A stretch of 64,000 nt of DNA from Streptomyces iakyrus (GCF_000717055.1 NZ_JNXI01000008.1:184032-248031), one strand, 5' to 3'; shown: positions 53,454-62,786, counted from the first letter of the stretch. The notes: a model not told the origin generated them from the letters alone. Numbers and translations: made by a program.

Positions 53454-53684
53454 TCACAGCAGGTGGTCGAACTCGCCGTCCTTCGCCCCGGCCAGGAAGG
53501 CCGCCACCTCCGCCGACGTGTAGACGAGGGCGGGCCCGTCGGGGTCGCGGGAGTTGCGCAGGGCGATCCCGCCGTCGACGAGGGGGGCGACCTCGACGCA
53601 GTTGCCCTCGGCGTTGCTGTGCCGGCTCTTCACCCAGCAGGCTTCCAACGAGCTTGCCCGCACTCCGTTCTGCACTGGTGGCAC
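53454..53684 (-). CDS. DUF397 domain protein
   Basis: 76-residue DUF397 protein, the small partner of the XRE/DUF5753 regulator downstream on the same strand. Markers: CWVKSRHSNAEGNCVEVAPL, then IALRNSRDPDGPALVYTSAE and the end KDGEFDHLL. GTG at 53684 with GAGGAG upstream gives the family start (VPPVQNGVRASS); a longer upstream frame is unlikely. These pairs resemble toxin-antitoxin-like or modulator modules in Streptomyces. Confidence 0.88.
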   Translation of the reverse strand: MPPVQNGVRASSLEACWVKSRHSNAEGNCVEVAPLVDGGIALRNSRDPDGPALVYTSAEVAAFLAGAKDGEFDHLL

Positions 53685-53915
53685 CGCAGTCTCCTCGCTG
53701 TTCTCGTTCCCCGCCGCGCACGGTGTGCCCGGCCGTCCGGACGAGTGGCGGACGCGTCCCTTCGACCGCACTCGTCCCGGCTTGCGTACCCACAACGGCT
53801 TGATTCTCACGCAATTTCTCGTGCAATTGCACGCGAGCGCCTTCAGCGTGGATAATAGCTGCGGCGTCAACCCCCGGGCTGGCGCCGCGTCCTGACGTCG
53901 CATCGGGGAGATGCC

Positions 53916-54509
53916 GTGTCATCACCTGCGCAGCACGTGCTCCGGCCGCCGAGTGGAGCTGCGGCACACGCAGGCGCACCCGCGGCGGACCCCGCCTTCC
54001 CGGCCGGCTCGCATCCGGCCTCGCCGTACGGGGCTCCACCCTCAATGCCGAAGACACTGCCGCAGTTCTCGGGTGCCCTGTCCGCGTCGGCCGCGCTGCA
54101 AGTCGAGTGCAGCCGGGAGGGGTTCGCGCGAGCCCGGTCCTTCACCCGCGTCACCCTGCACGGCTGGTCGCTCGACCACCGCTGCGACGACGCGACCCTC
54201 GTCATCACCGAGCTCACCGCCAACGCCGCGACGCACGCGGCGCCGAGAGCCTCGATGGCGCCGGGCGTGCCGGAGATCCGGCTCGGGTTCCTCCTGGACC
54301 CCGGCCACCTGCTGGTCACCGTCTCCGACCTCGACGACCACCCGCCCGTGTACCGGCCGGCTGGCATCGCCCTGGAGGAGCACGGCCGGGGGCTGTGCAT
54401 CGTCGACGCCCTGTCCGAGGAGTGGGGCTGGGCCCCCAGTCCCCCGGCGGGCAAGACGGTCTGGGCCAGGATGTCGACCCGGCCCGCCCCACCCTGTCCA
54501 CCCATCTGA
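53916..54509 (+). CDS. anti-sigma-factor-like ATP-binding protein (HATPase_c)
   Basis: 197 residues: a Pro/Ala-rich N-terminus (about 60) then a GHKL ATPase domain. Readable motifs: N-box region LVITELTANAATHA near 95-108, G1-like VTVSDLDDHPPV and G2-like GIALEEHGRGLCIVDALSEE. Such proteins bind sigma factors or anti-anti-sigma proteins, like RsbW. GTG start at 53916. Divergent from the DUF397 gene, completing a three-part WhiJ/AbaA-type cluster. Confidence 0.85.
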   Translation: MSSPAQHVLRPPSGAAAHAGAPAADPAFPAGSHPASPYGAPPSMPKTLPQFSGALSASAALQVECSREGFARARSFTRVTLHGWSLDHRCDDATLVITELTANAATHAAPRASMAPGVPEIRLGFLLDPGHLLVTVSDLDDHPPVYRPAGIALEEHGRGLCIVDALSEEWGWAPSPPAGKTVWARMSTRPAPPCPPI

Positions 54510-54537
54510 CACCACTGCCGCGGAAAGGCCCCTCGCC

Positions 54538-55074
54538 ATGCGCAGCGCTTCGACGGAACACCCGGGCGGCGAGCGCCCCCAGCGCCCCGACGCCCCGGCC
54601 CGTAACACGCAGCTCACAGCACTGGACCGCGTGCCGTGGGGCGACATCCAGGACTCCACGGGTTCGGCTGCGGCCATCCCCCAGTTGCTCACCGGCATCG
54701 CGGGGGGTGACGCCGACCTCGCCCGCTCCGCCCTCGACGACCTGCGGAAACGGATCTGCCAGTTCGGTTTCGTGGTGGAGCAGGCGACCGCGGCCACGGT
54801 TCCGTTCCTGTGGGAGCTGGCGAAGCTGCCGCAGGTGACCTGCCGCGCCCAGATCATCCGGCTGCTCCAGAACATCGCCGACGCACGGCAGTGGGAGAGC
54901 ACCGCCGCCGTCTATCCGAAGCTGCTGAACCACCGGGAGAACCCGGTGGTGTGGGAGCGTGCGGCGCGCCAGGCGGTGCGGTCCCGGCGCGGTGAGCTGG
55001 GACGGCTGATGGCGGACGAGGACGGCGAGATCGCCCGGGCCACGACCGAGCTGGCCCGCTCGCTGGGCGCCTGA
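54538..55074 (+). CDS. HEAT-like repeat hypothetical protein
   Basis: 178 residues, soluble, helical pairs: AAAIPQLLTGIAGGDADLAR, SALDDLRKRICQFGFVVEQA and CRAQIIRLLQNIADARQWES, with a hydrophobic periodicity like HEAT/armadillo repeats (about three). Starts 28 bp after the ATPase-like gene with GGAAAGG ahead of the ATG, so likely in the same transcript. Role unknown. Confidence 0.7.
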   Translation: MRSASTEHPGGERPQRPDAPARNTQLTALDRVPWGDIQDSTGSAAAIPQLLTGIAGGDADLARSALDDLRKRICQFGFVVEQATAATVPFLWELAKLPQVTCRAQIIRLLQNIADARQWESTAAVYPKLLNHRENPVVWERAARQAVRSRRGELGRLMADEDGEIARATTELARSLGA

Positions 55075-55225
55075 CACGGCCGTACGTTCTCCGGTGGGCA
55101 GGCCGCACGTTCACCGAAGGGTGGCGAGCCCGTCCGGCCCGCAGACGTGACGAAACGGTGAGGACCCCCTGTCACCATGGGTGATGCCCCTCGCCTCCCG
55201 GGGCCGGGCAGTGTAGACATGGCAC

Positions 55226-57961
55226 ATGGTCCGACTCTTGGGTCGATCCGGGACTCGATCGCCCCTGCGGCCCGGCGCTGCGCCGTCGGCACGGCAGCGG
55301 CGGGAGGCGGGCCCGCCACGGTGGCAACCGGGGGCGGGGCTGCGGTCGGTGCTGGGCGGACGCAGCGTCGCCGGACAGGTGTTCCTGCTCGTCGTGGTGA
55401 TCGTGCTGCTGCTGGTCGTGGCGGCCGTCGTGGCACTGGTGCTGCAAGTGCGGCACGACACGACACAGGAGGCCCGCAACCGTTCGCTCGCCGTCGCGGA
55501 GACCTTCGCCAACGCGCCGGGCACCGTCGAGGCGCTGCAGAGCCCCGATCCCACCGCCGTGCTCCAGCCCCGGGCCGAGGCCGCCCGGGAGCGGTCGAGG
55601 GTCGACTTCGTCGTCGTCATGAACACCGACGGGATCCGCTACACCCATCCCAGGACGGACCGGATCGGGAAGAAGTTCGTCGGGACGCTCGCGCCGGCGC
55701 TGGCCGGGAAGTCGTTCACCGAGGAGATCGAGGGCACCATCGGCCCGCTCGTACAGGCCGTGGTACCGGTGAAGGACGCGGACGGCCGGGTCGTGGGCCT
55801 GGTCTCGGCGGGGATCACGACCAAGAGCGTCGGCGGCACCGCCGACCGTCAGCTGCCGCTCGTGCTCACGGCCGCCGCGGCCGCGCTCGTCCTGGCGACA
55901 GCGGGTGCCGCACTGGTGAGCCGGCGACTGCTGCGCCAGACCCACGGGCTCGGCCCCCACGAGATGACCCGGATGTACGAACATCACGACGCCGTGCTGC
56001 ACGCCGTCCGGGAGGGCGTGCTCATCGTCGACGACGGGGGCACCCTGGTCCTCGCCAACGACGAGGCGCACCGGCTGCTGGGGCTGCCCGCCGACGCCGA
56101 GGGCCGGCACGTCCTCAGTCTCGGCCTCGACCCGGGTACCGCCGACCTGCTGGCCTCCAGACGCGTCGCCACGGACGAGGTGCACCTCGTCGGGGACCGG
56201 CTCCTCGCCGTCAACCAGCGGACGACGGACCGTGCGGGGGTGCCGCCCGGCAGCGTCGCCACCCTGCGCGACTCCACGGAACTGCGGGCGCTGTCCGGGC
56301 GGGCCGAGACCGCGCGGGAGCGGCTCAACATGCTGTACGACGCCGGTGTGGGCATCGGCACCAGTCTGGACGTGACGCGCACGGCCGAGGAGCTGACCGA
56401 GCTGGCCGTGCCGCGGTTCGCCGACTTCGTCACCGTGGACCTGTTCGACGCGGTGCTGGGCGGCGGGCAGCCGAACGCGGCGGCCTCGCTCAGCCGGACC
56501 GCGGTGAGCGGGATCCGCAAGGACGCGCCGCTCTATCCGGTCGGCGAGCGGATCAGGTTCGTCGAGTCCTCGCCGCAGGGCCGCAGTCTCGCCACCGGCG
56601 GGCCCGTCCTGGAGCCCCGGCTGGGCGAGGCCCCGGGCTGGCAGGCGCAGGATCTGGAGCGCTCGGCCCAGATCGTCGCGTACGGCATCCACTCGCTGAT
56701 CACGGTGCCGCTGCGGGCCGGCACCCTGGTGCTGGGCGTGGTCAGCTTCTGGCGCTGCGAGAAGCCGGAGCCCTTCGACGCGGACGAGCTGGCCCTGGCC
56801 GAGGAACTGGTCGCGCGGGCCGCCGTCTCCATCGACAACGCGCGCCGCTACACCCGCGAGCACAGCATGGCCGTGACGCTCCAGCGCAGCCTGCTCCCCC
56901 GCAACCTGCCGGAGCAGGGTGCCCTGGAGATCGCCTACCGCTATCTGCCCGCGCAGGCCGGGGTGGGCGGTGACTGGTTCGACGTGCTGCCGCTGTCGGG
57001 GGCCCGGGTGGCGCTCGTGGTCGGGGACGTCGTCGGTCACGGACTGCACGCCGCGGCCACGATGGGGCGGCTGCGCACCGCGGTGCACAACTTCTCCGCC
57101 CTCGACCTGCCGCCCGAGGAACTGATCGCCCTGCTGGACGAGTTGGTCGGCCGGATCGACCAGGACGAGACGGAGGACGAGGGCAGCGCCCCGGTCACCG
57201 GCGCGACGTGTCTGTACGCCGTCTACGACCCGGTGTCCCGGCGCTGCACCGTCGCGCGGGCCGGGCACCCCCCGCCGGCGCTGATCCACCCGGACGGCAC
57301 GGTGGAGTATCCCGACGTGCCGGCCGGTCCCCCGCTGGGACTCGGGGGTCTGCCGTTCGAGACGGCGGAGCTGGAGCTGGCCGAGGGCAGCCGGCTCGTC
57401 CTCTACACCGACGGTCTTGTCGAGGACCGGGAGCGGGACATCGATGTGGGCCTGGAGATGCTGCGCAAGGCACTGGGCCGGGCGGGGCAGTCGCCGGAGG
57501 ACACCTGCCGGGTCGTGCTCGACTCGCAGCTCACGGCCCGCTCCAGCGACGACATCGCGCTGATCGTCGCGCGCACCCGGGCGCTGGCCCCCGGCCAGGT
57601 CGCCGAGTGGCCGGTGCCGGCCGATCCCGCGGCCGTGGGCGAGGTGCGGGCGGCGGTGAGCCGGCAGCTGACCGAGTGGGGCCTGGACGAGCTGACCTTC
57701 AGCACGGAGCTGATCCTGAGCGAGCTGGTCACCAACGCGCTGCGGTACGGCGGCGGCCCCATACGCGTCAGGATGCTGCGCGACCGCAACCTGATCTGCG
57801 AGGTGTTCGACAGCAGCAGCACCTCACCGCACCTGCGGTACGCGACCATGACGGACGAGGGTGGGCGCGGCCTGTTCCTGGTCGCGCAGCTCGCGGAGCG
57901 CTGGGGGACGCGCTACCTGCGCGCGGGGAAGGTCATCTGGGCGGAGCAGCCCCTGCCATAA
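55226..57961 (+). CDS. multi-sensor SpoIIE phosphatase with anti-sigma ATPase domain
   Basis: 911 residues. TM1 near 49-72 and TM2 near 209-230 bracket an extracytoplasmic sensor with a DcuS-like look (RVDFVVVMNTDGIRYTHPRT). Then a PAS domain (about 245-350, REGVLIVDDGGTLVLANDEA), GAF domain (about 375-540), PP2C/SpoIIE phosphatase (about 560-780; VGGDWFDVLPLSGARVALVV, GDVVGHGLHAAATMG, DDIALIVARTR) and a C-terminal RsbW-like HATPase (LILSELVTNALRYGGGPIRV, GRGLFLVAQLAERWG). It senses an outside or cytoplasmic cue and switches partner-protein phosphorylation, freeing a sigma factor. Start GTG/ATG region at 55226 fits the basic N-tail. Confidence 0.92.
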   Translation: MVRLLGRSGTRSPLRPGAAPSARQRREAGPPRWQPGAGLRSVLGGRSVAGQVFLLVVVIVLLLVVAAVVALVLQVRHDTTQEARNRSLAVAETFANAPGTVEALQSPDPTAVLQPRAEAARERSRVDFVVVMNTDGIRYTHPRTDRIGKKFVGTLAPALAGKSFTEEIEGTIGPLVQAVVPVKDADGRVVGLVSAGITTKSVGGTADRQLPLVLTAAAAALVLATAGAALVSRRLLRQTHGLGPHEMTRMYEHHDAVLHAVREGVLIVDDGGTLVLANDEAHRLLGLPADAEGRHVLSLGLDPGTADLLASRRVATDEVHLVGDRLLAVNQRTTDRAGVPPGSVATLRDSTELRALSGRAETARERLNMLYDAGVGIGTSLDVTRTAEELTELAVPRFADFVTVDLFDAVLGGGQPNAAASLSRTAVSGIRKDAPLYPVGERIRFVESSPQGRSLATGGPVLEPRLGEAPGWQAQDLERSAQIVAYGIHSLITVPLRAGTLVLGVVSFWRCEKPEPFDADELALAEELVARAAVSIDNARRYTREHSMAVTLQRSLLPRNLPEQGALEIAYRYLPAQAGVGGDWFDVLPLSGARVALVVGDVVGHGLHAAATMGRLRTAVHNFSALDLPPEELIALLDELVGRIDQDETEDEGSAPVTGATCLYAVYDPVSRRCTVARAGHPPPALIHPDGTVEYPDVPAGPPLGLGGLPFETAELELAEGSRLVLYTDGLVEDRERDIDVGLEMLRKALGRAGQSPEDTCRVVLDSQLTARSSDDIALIVARTRALAPGQVAEWPVPADPAAVGEVRAAVSRQLTEWGLDELTFSTELILSELVTNALRYGGGPIRVRMLRDRNLICEVFDSSSTSPHLRYATMTDEGGRGLFLVAQLAERWGTRYLRAGKVIWAEQPLP

Positions 57962-57992
57962 GGGGAACCATGGGCTTCCCATAAAGTAGCCT

Positions 57993-58004
57993 TATGAGCT
58001 CATA
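57993..58004. promoter_or_regulatory. 12-bp palindrome upstream of fprA
   Basis: TATGAGCTCATA, a perfect palindrome 86 bp before the fprA ATG and just past the phosphatase gene; a possible operator, or part of a terminator with ATGGGCTTCCCAT slightly upstream. Confidence 0.35.
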
Positions 58005-58024
58005 GACCGGACCCCCGTACCGAC

Positions 58025-58047
58025 TTAGGCATGCCTTAGTTTAGGCT
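58025..58047. promoter_or_regulatory. candidate iron box (DmdR1/IdeR-like) upstream of fprA
   Basis: TTAGGCATGCCTTAG followed by TTTAGGCT: matches the style of Streptomyces iron boxes (TTAGGTTAGGCTNNCCTAA) and lies 43 bp before the ATG of a ferredoxin-NADP reductase. Match is partial. Confidence 0.5.
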
Positions 58048-58089
58048 TCCCGTCGAGATCGCTTGTCGCCGCTCGAAGGGAACCTGACC

Positions 58090-59454
58090 ATGCCCCGCCC
58101 CCTGCGGGTAGCCATCGTCGGATCCGGCCCCGCCGGGATCTACGCCGCCGACGCCCTGCTCAAGTCCGAGGTGGCCGCCGAACCCGGCGTTTCCATCGAC
58201 ATCTTCGAGCGCATGCCGGCGCCGTTCGGTCTGATCCGTTACGGCGTCGCTCCCGATCACCCGCGGATCAAGGGCATCATCACGGCCCTGCACCAGGTGC
58301 TCGACAAACCACAGATCCGGCTCTTCGGCAACGTGGACTACGGCACCGACATCGGCCTGGACGACCTGCGCGCGTTCTACGACGGCGTGATCTTCGCCAC
58401 CGGCGCGACGGCCGACCGGGCGCTCTCACTGCCGGGCATCGACCTGGACGGCTCGTACGGCGCCGCGGACTTCGTGTCCTGGTACGACGGCCACCCGGAC
58501 GTGCCGCGCACCTGGCCGCTGGAGGCGGAGAAGGTCGCCGTGCTCGGCGTCGGCAACGTGGCGCTCGACATCGCGCGCGTCCTGGCCAAGACGGCGGACG
58601 AACTGCTGCCGACCGAGATCCCCGCGAACGTCTACGAGGGTCTGAAGGCCAACCGGGCCAAGGAGATCCACGTCTTCGGCCGACGCGGCCCGGCGCAGGC
58701 GAAGTTCAGCCCGATGGAACTGCGGGAGCTGGACCACTCCCCCAACATCGAGGTCATCGTCGACCCCGAGGACATCGACTACGACGAGGGCTCGATCACC
58801 ACGCGGCGCGGCAACAAGCAGGCCGACATGGTGGCCAAGACCCTGGAGAACTGGGCGATCCGCGACGTCGGCGACCGGCCCCACAAGCTCTTCCTGCACT
58901 TCTTCGAGTCGCCGGTCGAGGTCCTCGGCGAGGACGGCAAGGTCGTGGGCCTGCGCACCGAGCGCACGGAACTCGACGGCACCGGCAACGTCAAGGGCAC
59001 CGGCACGTTCAACACCTGGGACGTCGGCGCGGTGTACCGCGCGGTGGGCTACCTGTCCGACAAGCTCCCCAAGCTGCCCTGGGACATCGACTCGGGCACC
59101 GTGCCGGACGAGGGCGGCCGGGTCATGCAGGAGTCGGGCGAGCACCTGCAGTCCACGTACGTCACCGGCTGGATCCGGCGCGGCCCCATCGGCCTCATCG
59201 GGCACACCAAGGGCGACGCCAACGAGACGGTGGCGAACCTGCTGGACGACTACCGCAACGACCGGCTGCACACGCCCGCAACTCCCGCCCCCGAGGCCGT
59301 GGACGCGTTCCTCGCCGAGCGCGACATCCGCTTCACCACCTGGGACGGCTGGTACAAGCTGGACGCCGCGGAGAAGGCTCTGGGCGAGCCCGAGGGCCGC
59401 GAGCGCGTGAAGATCGTCGAGCGCGAGGACATGCTGCGGGCCAGCGGCGCCTGA
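58090..59454 (+). CDS. fprA: NADPH-ferredoxin reductase, FprA-type
   Basis: 454-residue flavoprotein moving electrons from NADPH to ferredoxin. FAD-binding VAIVGSGPAGIYAADALLKS near 7-26, active-region MPAPFGLIRYGVAPDHPRIK, second GxGxxA loop VAVLGVGNVALDIARVLA for NADP, and the C-terminal WIRRGPIGLIGHTKGDANET that closes the FAD site. Related to mammalian adrenodoxin reductase and mycobacterial FprA. ATG at 58090 fits the family; 9 further codons upstream are probably leader. A possible iron box precedes it, sensible for an Fe-S electron chain enzyme. Confidence 0.95.
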   Translation: MPRPLRVAIVGSGPAGIYAADALLKSEVAAEPGVSIDIFERMPAPFGLIRYGVAPDHPRIKGIITALHQVLDKPQIRLFGNVDYGTDIGLDDLRAFYDGVIFATGATADRALSLPGIDLDGSYGAADFVSWYDGHPDVPRTWPLEAEKVAVLGVGNVALDIARVLAKTADELLPTEIPANVYEGLKANRAKEIHVFGRRGPAQAKFSPMELRELDHSPNIEVIVDPEDIDYDEGSITTRRGNKQADMVAKTLENWAIRDVGDRPHKLFLHFFESPVEVLGEDGKVVGLRTERTELDGTGNVKGTGTFNTWDVGAVYRAVGYLSDKLPKLPWDIDSGTVPDEGGRVMQESGEHLQSTYVTGWIRRGPIGLIGHTKGDANETVANLLDDYRNDRLHTPATPAPEAVDAFLAERDIRFTTWDGWYKLDAAEKALGEPEGRERVKIVEREDMLRASGA

Positions 59455-59484
59455 CGCTTCGCACCTGACGTTTTACCTCCCGCG

Positions 59485-59519
59485 GGGCGGGTTCGGTGGC
59501 AATGTCACCGGACCCGCCC
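59485..59519 (+). terminator. fprA terminator hairpin
   Basis: 14-bp stem GGGCGGGTTCGGTG / CACCGGACCCGCCC (one G-T pair) around GCAATGT, about 30 bp after fprA, followed by TTCTG. Confidence 0.8.
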
Positions 59520-59610
59520 TTCTGCGTACTTGAAGCGTGTACGATCCGGATGCTTCACCGAACCATCACATCGCCTTCACCTGAAGGCCATGCAGGGGGG
59601 ACGAACGTCC

Positions 59611-60105
59611 ATGCGCATACGCCTTGTCGCCACCACGGCTCTCGCCGCCGGAGCCCTGACCGCCCTGTCGGCGGTCCCGGCCCAGGCCGCCGAGTACGAC
59701 TCCGCGCTGAAGATCCGGGGCATCCAGTACGACGCTCCCGGGAGCGACTCCAACCGCTGCTCGGGCGGGAACACCGCCGAGGAGTACCTGACCATCAAGA
59801 ACTACTCGCGCTCAACGACGGTGAACCTCAAGGGGTACGTCGTGAAGGACGCGGCGGGAAACAAGTTCACCTTCACCGCGAGCCACACCCTCCAGCCGGG
59901 TGACTACGTGAAGCTGCGCGGCGGCAACGGGACCGACTCCGACACCAGGAACGTCGTCTACCGCGACAACTGCAACTTCATGTGGAACAACGACAAGGAC
60001 ACGATCTACGTGTACAAGCCGTCCGGCAGCCGTGCCGACGTGCACTCGTACACCAAGAGCGGCTCCGACCCGGACCGCAACGGGTACATCACCTTCCACG
60101 GCTGA
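59611..60105 (+). CDS. secreted lamin-tail-domain protein
   Basis: 164 residues: Sec signal peptide MRIRLVATTALAAGALTALS cleaved near VPAQAA-EYDS; mature part is a lamin-tail (LTD) beta-sandwich: EEYLTIKNYSRSTTVNLKGY, VVKDAAGNKFTFTASHTLQP, then YVKLRGGNG. LTD proteins in Streptomyces are secreted or wall-associated and bind DNA, sugars or metals in some cases; function not known here. Start ATG 59611 with GGGGGACG upstream (27 codons of open frame before it are not family-like). Confidence 0.85.
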   Translation: MRIRLVATTALAAGALTALSAVPAQAAEYDSALKIRGIQYDAPGSDSNRCSGGNTAEEYLTIKNYSRSTTVNLKGYVVKDAAGNKFTFTASHTLQPGDYVKLRGGNGTDSDTRNVVYRDNCNFMWNNDKDTIYVYKPSGSRADVHSYTKSGSDPDRNGYITFHG

Positions 60106-60198
60106 GCCTTTTGCCGATCCGGCAACAGGCTTGGCGTGCGGCGCGGCGGGCGCTGGATGATCGGTGGACCGAACGCCCTTCGGATCGCGGGAGGATCC

Positions 60199-61173
60199 AT
60201 GCCGCAGACGTCCGCCGCCGACCGCACCCATCGCCTGGTGCCCACACCGGCCGGCCGCACCCACCTCGTGGAGCAGGGCGCCGGACCGCTCGTCCTCCTG
60301 CTGCACGGGTTCCCCGAGTCCTGGTACTCCTGGCGCCACCAGGTGCCCGCTCTGGCAGCGGCCGGCTACCGCGCGGTCGCCGTGGACGTACGCGGCTACG
60401 GGCGCTCGTCCCGGCCCCCGGAGGCGGACGCGTACCGGATGCTCGATCTGGTGGCGGACAACGTCGCCGTGGTGGAGGCTCTGGGCGAGCCGTCCGCCGT
60501 GCTCGTCGGGCACGACTGGGGCGCGAGCATCGCGGCGACCTCCGCTCTGGTCCGGCCGGAGACCTTCCGCGCGGTGGGACTGCTGAGCGTGCCCTACACC
60601 CCGCCCGGCGGGCCGCGACCGAGTGAGGTCTTCGCGCGGATGGGGGGTGACGAGGAGTTCTACGTCTCCTACTTCCAGGAGCCGGGCCGGGCCGAGGCGG
60701 AGATCGAGCCCGACGTGCGCGGCTGGCTCGCGGGCTTCTACGCGGCCCTGTCGGGGGACACGCTGCCCGGGGCCGACCCCCATTTCGTGGCCCCCGGCGG
60801 TCGGTTGCGCGACCGGTTCCCCGCCGGCCGGCTGCCGGAGTGGCTGAGTGAGGCCGACCTCGACGTCTACGCCGCGGAGTTCGAACGCACCGGACTGACG
60901 GGGGCGCTGAACCGGTACCGGAACATGGACCGCGACTGGCGGGACCTCGCGGACTTCGCCGGGGCCCCCGTCACCCAGCCGTCGCTGTTCATCGGAGGCA
61001 CCCTGGACGCGTCCACGACCTGGCTGGCCGACGCGATCGAGGCATACCCGAGCACGCTGCCCGGGCTGAAGGGCTCGCACCTTCTGGACGGCTGCGGTCA
61101 CTTCGTTCAGCAGGAGCGTCCCGCCGACACCAACCGGCTCCTGATCGAGTGGCTCGCCGGCCTCCCGGGCTAG
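60199..61173 (+). CDS. epoxide hydrolase family alpha/beta hydrolase
   Basis: 324 residues. Oxyanion HGFPESW at 36-42, nucleophile Asp106 in VGHDWGAS, and C-terminal His in GCGHFVQQERP; the Asp nucleophile indicates an epoxide hydrolase or dehalogenase rather than an esterase. VDVRGYGRSSRPP near 62-74 also fits. Soluble. Start ATG 60199 with GGGAGGA. Its TAG stop shares CTAG with the convergent monooxygenase gene. Confidence 0.9.
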   Translation: MPQTSAADRTHRLVPTPAGRTHLVEQGAGPLVLLLHGFPESWYSWRHQVPALAAAGYRAVAVDVRGYGRSSRPPEADAYRMLDLVADNVAVVEALGEPSAVLVGHDWGASIAATSALVRPETFRAVGLLSVPYTPPGGPRPSEVFARMGGDEEFYVSYFQEPGRAEAEIEPDVRGWLAGFYAALSGDTLPGADPHFVAPGGRLRDRFPAGRLPEWLSEADLDVYAAEFERTGLTGALNRYRNMDRDWRDLADFAGAPVTQPSLFIGGTLDASTTWLADAIEAYPSTLPGLKGSHLLDGCGHFVQQERPADTNRLLIEWLAGLPG

Positions 61174-62678
61174 GGCAGCCAGCGGTCGAGGTGGGCGCGC
61201 AGACCCGTGAGGTCGGTGCCTCGTGCCAGGTGACCCACGTACCCGTCGGGCCGTACGAGGGCGTGCGTGGTGCCCGGCCAGGGGCTCCGCGGGCCCAGGC
61301 GGTGCACGTTCAGCAAGCCGTGCCGCTCGCCCAGCGGCAGGTCGTCGGGCCAGTGGTGGGCGGGGCCGGTGAGCAGCAGGTGGTAGCCCGGTCCGGTGAT
61401 GCGGCGCTGGAGTCCGGCCGGGGTGTCGGGCAGGCGGTCTCCCGCGCGGGGGCCCTGCCGAGGGCGCTGCGGTCCCGTGGCGGAGGCGGGGCCGCGTCGG
61501 TAGTGGATGCCGAGTTCGGAGACCGTACGGAACAGGCGTGCCCGGGCACCGGTCGCGCGCAGGAGCAGCGGGGCCAGGTGGGGAGCGAGGCGCGCCCGCG
61601 CCAGCCGCAGGACCGGGTGGCCGCTCGTACCGATGGTGAACGCGCGGTCGGTGAGCCTGCGTACGCCGTGGCCGACCGGGGCACGCTCGGCCTCGTACGT
61701 CTCCAGCAACTCCTCCGGTGCGGCCCCGCAGCAGACGTGGGCGAGTTTCCAGCCCAGGTTGAGGGCGTCCTGGATGCCGGTGTTCATGCCCTGTCCCCCG
61801 GCCGGGCTGTGGATGTGCGCCGCGTCGCCGGCGAGGAAGAACGGGCCCTTGCGGTAGTGGGTGGCGCCGCGGTTGTGGATGCGGAAGCTGGTCATCCAGA
61901 CCGGGTCGTGCAGGGACGGCCTGTCGGGCGTCCAGTCGTCGGCGATCCGCTGGAGGAGGTCCAGGGTGACCTCGCCGCCGGGGGCGTCCGGCGGGTGCAT
62001 AGCGATCATCCGCCAGGTGGCAGGAGTGCCGAGCGGGAAGAAGAACAGCAGCCCGGCCGCCGTCAGATACGTGTGTGCGGTGCCCTGCTCCAGCCCGTCG
62101 GCCTCCAGGTCCGCCAGCAGGAACGTCTGCGGATAGGCGTACCCCTCGAAGGCGATGCCCGCCAGGGCACGCACGGTGCTGCGTGCGCCGTCGCAGCCCA
62201 CGACATAGCGGGCCCGCACCGTCTCCTCGGTCCCGTCGCGGCGTCGCAGGCGGCAGGTGACGTACTCGCCCTCCGGTTCAGCGCCGAGCAGTTCGGTGCC
62301 CCGCTCCACCGTCACGTCCCGCTCGGCCAGATGAGCCGCGAGGGTGGCTTCCGTCTCCGACTGCGGAAGGAACAGCAGGAAGGGGTACGGCGTGTCGTCG
62401 CAGCCGACGTCGAACAGCGGGACGCGCAGCACCCGTCGGGGCAGATGCAGGTGGAGCCGGACGGCCGTGTTGCCCCGATCGACGAGGTCGTCCGCCACGC
62501 CGAACGCGGACAGCATCTCCAGGGTGCGGGGCTGGATCGCGGGAGCGCGTGACTCCCGGGCGCGGTCCAGTGACCGGTCGACGATCCGGAACGGGGTGTC
62601 ACCGGCGCGCAGTTGGGTCGCGAGGGCGAGCCCGGTGGGGCCCGCGCCCACCACGAGCACGTCCAGGGGTGCCGTCAT
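61170..62678 (-). CDS. FAD-dependent aromatic monooxygenase (PHBH/MhpA-like)
   Basis: 502 residues. FAD-binding GxGxxG VLVVGAGPTGLALATQLRA at the N-terminus, second FAD motif VVGCDGARSTVRAL, and the GDAAHIHSPAGGQGMNTGIQ motif near 285-304. This is the UbiH/PHBH-like class A flavin monooxygenase group that hydroxylates phenols and polyketides. Resembles PgaE/RdmE-type or rifampicin-monooxygenase-type enzymes, but substrate is not told. ATG at 62678 is family-like; MGA upstream is alternative. Overlaps the epoxide hydrolase stop by four bases. Confidence 0.92.
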   Translation of the reverse strand: MTAPLDVLVVGAGPTGLALATQLRAGDTPFRIVDRSLDRARESRAPAIQPRTLEMLSAFGVADDLVDRGNTAVRLHLHLPRRVLRVPLFDVGCDDTPYPFLLFLPQSETEATLAAHLAERDVTVERGTELLGAEPEGEYVTCRLRRRDGTEETVRARYVVGCDGARSTVRALAGIAFEGYAYPQTFLLADLEADGLEQGTAHTYLTAAGLLFFFPLGTPATWRMIAMHPPDAPGGEVTLDLLQRIADDWTPDRPSLHDPVWMTSFRIHNRGATHYRKGPFFLAGDAAHIHSPAGGQGMNTGIQDALNLGWKLAHVCCGAAPEELLETYEAERAPVGHGVRRLTDRAFTIGTSGHPVLRLARARLAPHLAPLLLRATGARARLFRTVSELGIHYRRGPASATGPQRPRQGPRAGDRLPDTPAGLQRRITGPGYHLLLTGPAHHWPDDLPLGERHGLLNVHRLGPRSPWPGTTHALVRPDGYVGHLARGTDLTGLRAHLDRWLP

Positions 62679-62786
62679 GGCACCCACCGTAGACGCGGCA
62701 GGCCGCGCGCGGGCCGTCGTCGTGCGGCGTGCCGGTGCCCTCCGCGACGTGTCCGTGGCGGAGGGCTCCCGTCCGGTGGTGCCGGT

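Noticed and set aside
55177..56973. A 598-codon plus-strand frame
   Set aside because: Overlaps the SpoIIE phosphatase in another frame; no motif, shadow.
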